Shown in pieces: positions 6,215-8,041 of a stretch of 8,041 bases of DNA. The stretch lies in assembly GCA_903898215.1 (NCBI GenBank), contig CAIUEQ010000376.1:1-8041 (forward strand), in the 5' to 3' direction. The notes under the pieces were generated by a model. It was not told the origin of the DNA and ran no database searches. It worked only from the letters and a program-made list of their open reading frames with translations. A program made the translations under genes and the position numbers. Source of the DNA: an uncultured Bacteroidota bacterium (GTDB lineage: Bacteria > Bacteroidota > Bacteroidia > UKL13-3). The number at the start of each line of letters is the position of its first letter. The stretch's first letter is position 1.

Positions 6215-7403
6215 TAAGAAAATATCTAATGAAATATTAAATTCAGATTTAAAATCTTTTATTGATGAATTTCTGGAAAAGGATTTTTTGAAAGTCACCC
6301 TTCAGCTGTCAAAAAAATATCCTCAAAATTTTAATTTATTAGCCGAGCAGTTAAAGCTATATAAAAAGGCAAGAGTTAAACTTCCTACGTTTGCAACTTC
6401 CTATTGTTTTTTTACGACCAAAAGTTTTGAACAGGCAAGTTCAGAGAAATTGGCAAAATATAAATCGACACTATTTAAAGGAACCAATTTGTTAGATTTA
6501 TCAGGAGGTTTAGGTGTGGATGATTGGGCTTTCTCTTTTTCGTTTTCGAAAATTATTTCCTTAGATATTGATGAAGAACTTAATCAGATAGTTCGCAAAA
6601 ATTATGAAAGGTTGCAACTCACAACAATAGAACGTATTGATGCAGATGCAAGTGAATTTATAAAATCACCAGGGATTTATGATTTGATTTATTTGGATGC
6701 CGATAGGAGACCTGATTTGAAAAATAAACGTGTTGCAGGTTTGTCTGATTCGGATCCAAATATTCTTCAATTACAAAAAAGGTTGTTCGAATTAACAGAT
6801 ACAATTCTGCTGAAGCTTTCGCCAATGCTTGATATTAGCGCCTTGATTGATCAACTAAAAAATGTTACAGCTATCTATGTTGTTTCTTTGGATAATGAAG
6901 TGAAAGAGTTGCTGGCTGTGCTTTCTAAAACAATTCAGAAACCCCAAATTCATGCTGTTAATATCACTGCTGAAAATACTCAAACATTTTCGGCAACTTA
7001 TGAGCAATTGGTTGAAATGAATTATTCTGATGAGGGTGAGTTTTTCTATGAACCTTCGCTTAGTCTTATTAAATCAGGCATTTCAAAAAACTATGCAACT
7101 GCCAATCAGTTGAAAATACTTGCACCAAATTCTTATTTTTTTCTTTCTGATAATCATACAGAAGATTTTTTTGGACGCAGTTTTAAAGTGATAGCCAAAA
7201 TGGAATTTGGAAAAGTTTTGGTAAAGAAATATTTAACCGAGAAGGGGATTCAAAAAGCAAATATTTCCAAACGGAATTTCCCAATGGAGGTAGATGAATT
7301 GAAGAAATTGTTTTTGATAAAAGATGGGGGTGAAGACTATTTGTTTTTTACTCAAAACAATGAAAACAAAAAACTAATATTTCATTGCAGAAAAATAAAT
7401 TAA
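6204..7403 (+). CDS. Class I SAM-dependent methyltransferase with THUMP-like C-terminal domain
   Basis: This 399-residue protein matches, by pattern, a Bacteroidota family of predicted RNA or protein methyltransferases; the substrate is unknown. The N-terminal part (about 1-90) is helical. A Rossmann methyltransferase core follows, with motif I LLDLSGGLGVD (96-106), the acidic residue after strand 2 (SLDID, Asp121) and YLDADRRPD (163-171) where the family normally has a D-P-(A/S)-R-R motif. The C-terminal part (about 280-390) looks like the Thump_like domain: EPSLSLIKSG, NISKRNFPMEV and KDGGEDYLFF. The start is uncertain. No ATG lies in frame before residue 208, and the frame is open upstream only to a TGA at 6138. 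TTG at 6204 gives MQSNKKISNEILN; homologs as I recall begin at about the ISNEILN position, which here is ATA (6222). The stop shares TTAA with the convergent downstream gene. Confidence 0.8.
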   Translation: MQSNKKISNEILNSDLKSFIDEFLEKDFLKVTLQLSKKYPQNFNLLAEQLKLYKKARVKLPTFATSYCFFTTKSFEQASSEKLAKYKSTLFKGTNLLDLSGGLGVDDWAFSFSFSKIISLDIDEELNQIVRKNYERLQLTTIERIDADASEFIKSPGIYDLIYLDADRRPDLKNKRVAGLSDSDPNILQLQKRLFELTDTILLKLSPMLDISALIDQLKNVTAIYVVSLDNEVKELLAVLSKTIQKPQIHAVNITAENTQTFSATYEQLVEMNYSDEGEFFYEPSLSLIKSGISKNYATANQLKILAPNSYFFLSDNHTEDFFGRSFKVIAKMEFGKVLVKKYLTEKGIQKANISKRNFPMEVDELKKLFLIKDGGEDYLFFTQNNENKKLIFHCRKIN

Positions 7404-8041
7404 GTCCTATTAAGTTTAATAATGATTCTTTTTCCAGCTGCAATCTTATTATTTTTAAGATGATTCCATTTCTTTAACTGGCTTACACTTACATCATACC
7501 TATCAGCTATTTCAGCTAATAACTCAGAGTGTTTTACTTTATATAAAATAGTCTTATTAGAGTGCTTTTCAAATTCAATTTGTTTGCCATAAGCAATAAA
7601 TTTTTTGTCAGAATTTGGTTTGAAACAACTGTCGGATGTTAAATGGATGTACTCAATTACTTTGTCGTAAGGTAGCGTTAATGGAATTTTAGCTGAAGTA
7701 AAAGGAATTACCCCTCTGCGTAGTGAAGGATTATAATTTTTTAAATCATCAAGATTCATCTTTAATCCATCTGCCAGTTGATCTAAGGTAAAACGGTTGT
7801 CAACATAAACGGTATCAAGATGGTAATTAATAACTACTTCTTCATTAGGGTAGATATTATGTTCAGATGGGTAATTCATCATATATGTTGCCGCAATAAA
7901 TGCAGGAACATAACCTCTTGTTTCTCTTGGAAGGTATTGTTGAACAGCCCAAAAATTCTTAATCCCACCGGCACGTTTGATAGCTTTATTCACATTTCCG
8001 GGACCACAATTATATGAGGCAATAACCAAAAGCCAATCGCC
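7400..8041 (-). CDS. mltD: MltD-like lytic transglycosylase with LysM, partial (N-terminus outside window)
   Basis: The frame is open through the window edge (Gly-Asp-Trp-Leu at the start), so the gene is cut; the TTG at 8029 is an internal Leu codon. The visible 213 residues begin in the C-terminal half of an SLT (family 1) lytic transglycosylase domain: VIASYNCGPGNVNKAIKRAGG and YLPRETRGYVPAFIAATYMM. The catalytic glutamate would lie beyond the edge. After this comes a degenerate LysM-like stretch (FTLDQLADGLKMNLDDLKNYNP) and a good terminal LysM domain (YKVKHSELLAEIADRYDVSV to IAAGKRIII). Such enzymes cleave peptidoglycan glycan strands in the periplasm, forming 1,6-anhydromuramyl ends; LysM binds the glycan. 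The order SLT then LysM repeats matches MltD. Its stop overlaps that of the methyltransferase by four bases. Confidence 0.88.
   Translation of the reverse strand, partial: GDWLLVIASYNCGPGNVNKAIKRAGGIKNFWAVQQYLPRETRGYVPAFIAATYMMNYPSEHNIYPNEEVVINYHLDTVYVDNRFTLDQLADGLKMNLDDLKNYNPSLRRGVIPFTSAKIPLTLPYDKVIEYIHLTSDSCFKPNSDKKFIAYGKQIEFEKHSNKTILYKVKHSELLAEIADRYDVSVSQLKKWNHLKNNKIAAGKRIIIKLNRT

Noticed and set aside
6229..6240. ATG near the methyltransferase start
   Set aside because: It is out of frame and reaches a stop after three codons.
7820..8017. 65-codon plus-strand frame opposite the transglycosylase
   Set aside because: Antisense to a clear SLT domain; no independent support.
8027..8029. TTG as start codon of the transglycosylase
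   Set aside because: The frame continues upstream to the window edge as GDWL, matching the domain, so this TTG is an internal Leu codon.
1..8041. CRISPR array, insertion sequence, tRNA or rRNA, defence system
   Set aside because: No direct repeat array, terminal inverted repeats, transposase-like frame, structural RNA pattern or base-composition break was seen.

Overview
The window is AT-rich chromosomal DNA that reads as a Bacteroidota (Bacteroidetes) genome. The evidence is the rpmF-less plsX-fabH-accB-accC order, Bacteroidetes-style protein variants (FabH tail, LipA, an MltD-like transglycosylase with LysM, a methyltransferase with a THUMP-like C-terminal domain), signal peptides ending in '...AQ', absence of clear Shine-Dalgarno sequences, and TAnnTTTG-like -7 promoter boxes. 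Genes are packed very tightly. I see no mobile element, CRISPR array, rRNA or tRNA, and no gap over about 130 bases between the longer genes.

Region 1 (1-3991, plus strand) is a fatty-acid initiation cluster. PlsX links acyl-ACP to phospholipid synthesis, FabH starts chain elongation, and AccB and AccC are the biotin carrier and biotin carboxylase of acetyl-CoA carboxylase, supplying the malonyl-CoA that FabH uses after transfer to ACP. plsX and fabH overlap by one base. accB has its own plausible promoter, and the accB-accC gap holds an AU-rich fold.

Region 2 (3993-5629, minus strand) is a two-gene unit: a predicted outer-membrane beta-barrel protein of unknown function (GTG start), followed 2 bases later by lipA, the lipoyl synthase, which works on octanoyl groups derived from fatty-acid synthesis.

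Region 3 (5665-8041) holds an OsmC-type peroxide-resistance protein (+), a 38-residue predicted lipoprotein (-), a predicted RNA or protein methyltransferase (+) and the C-terminal part of a membrane-bound lytic transglycosylase (-) running off the window end. All three convergent junctions have essentially no spacer; two share the same TTAA for both stop codons.

Most of the window is ordinary core metabolism. The items most worth a second look are the small lipoprotein, the ambiguous start of the methyltransferase inside two face-to-face promoter-like boxes, the competing hairpins between accB and accC, and the uncharacterised barrel protein coupled to lipA.
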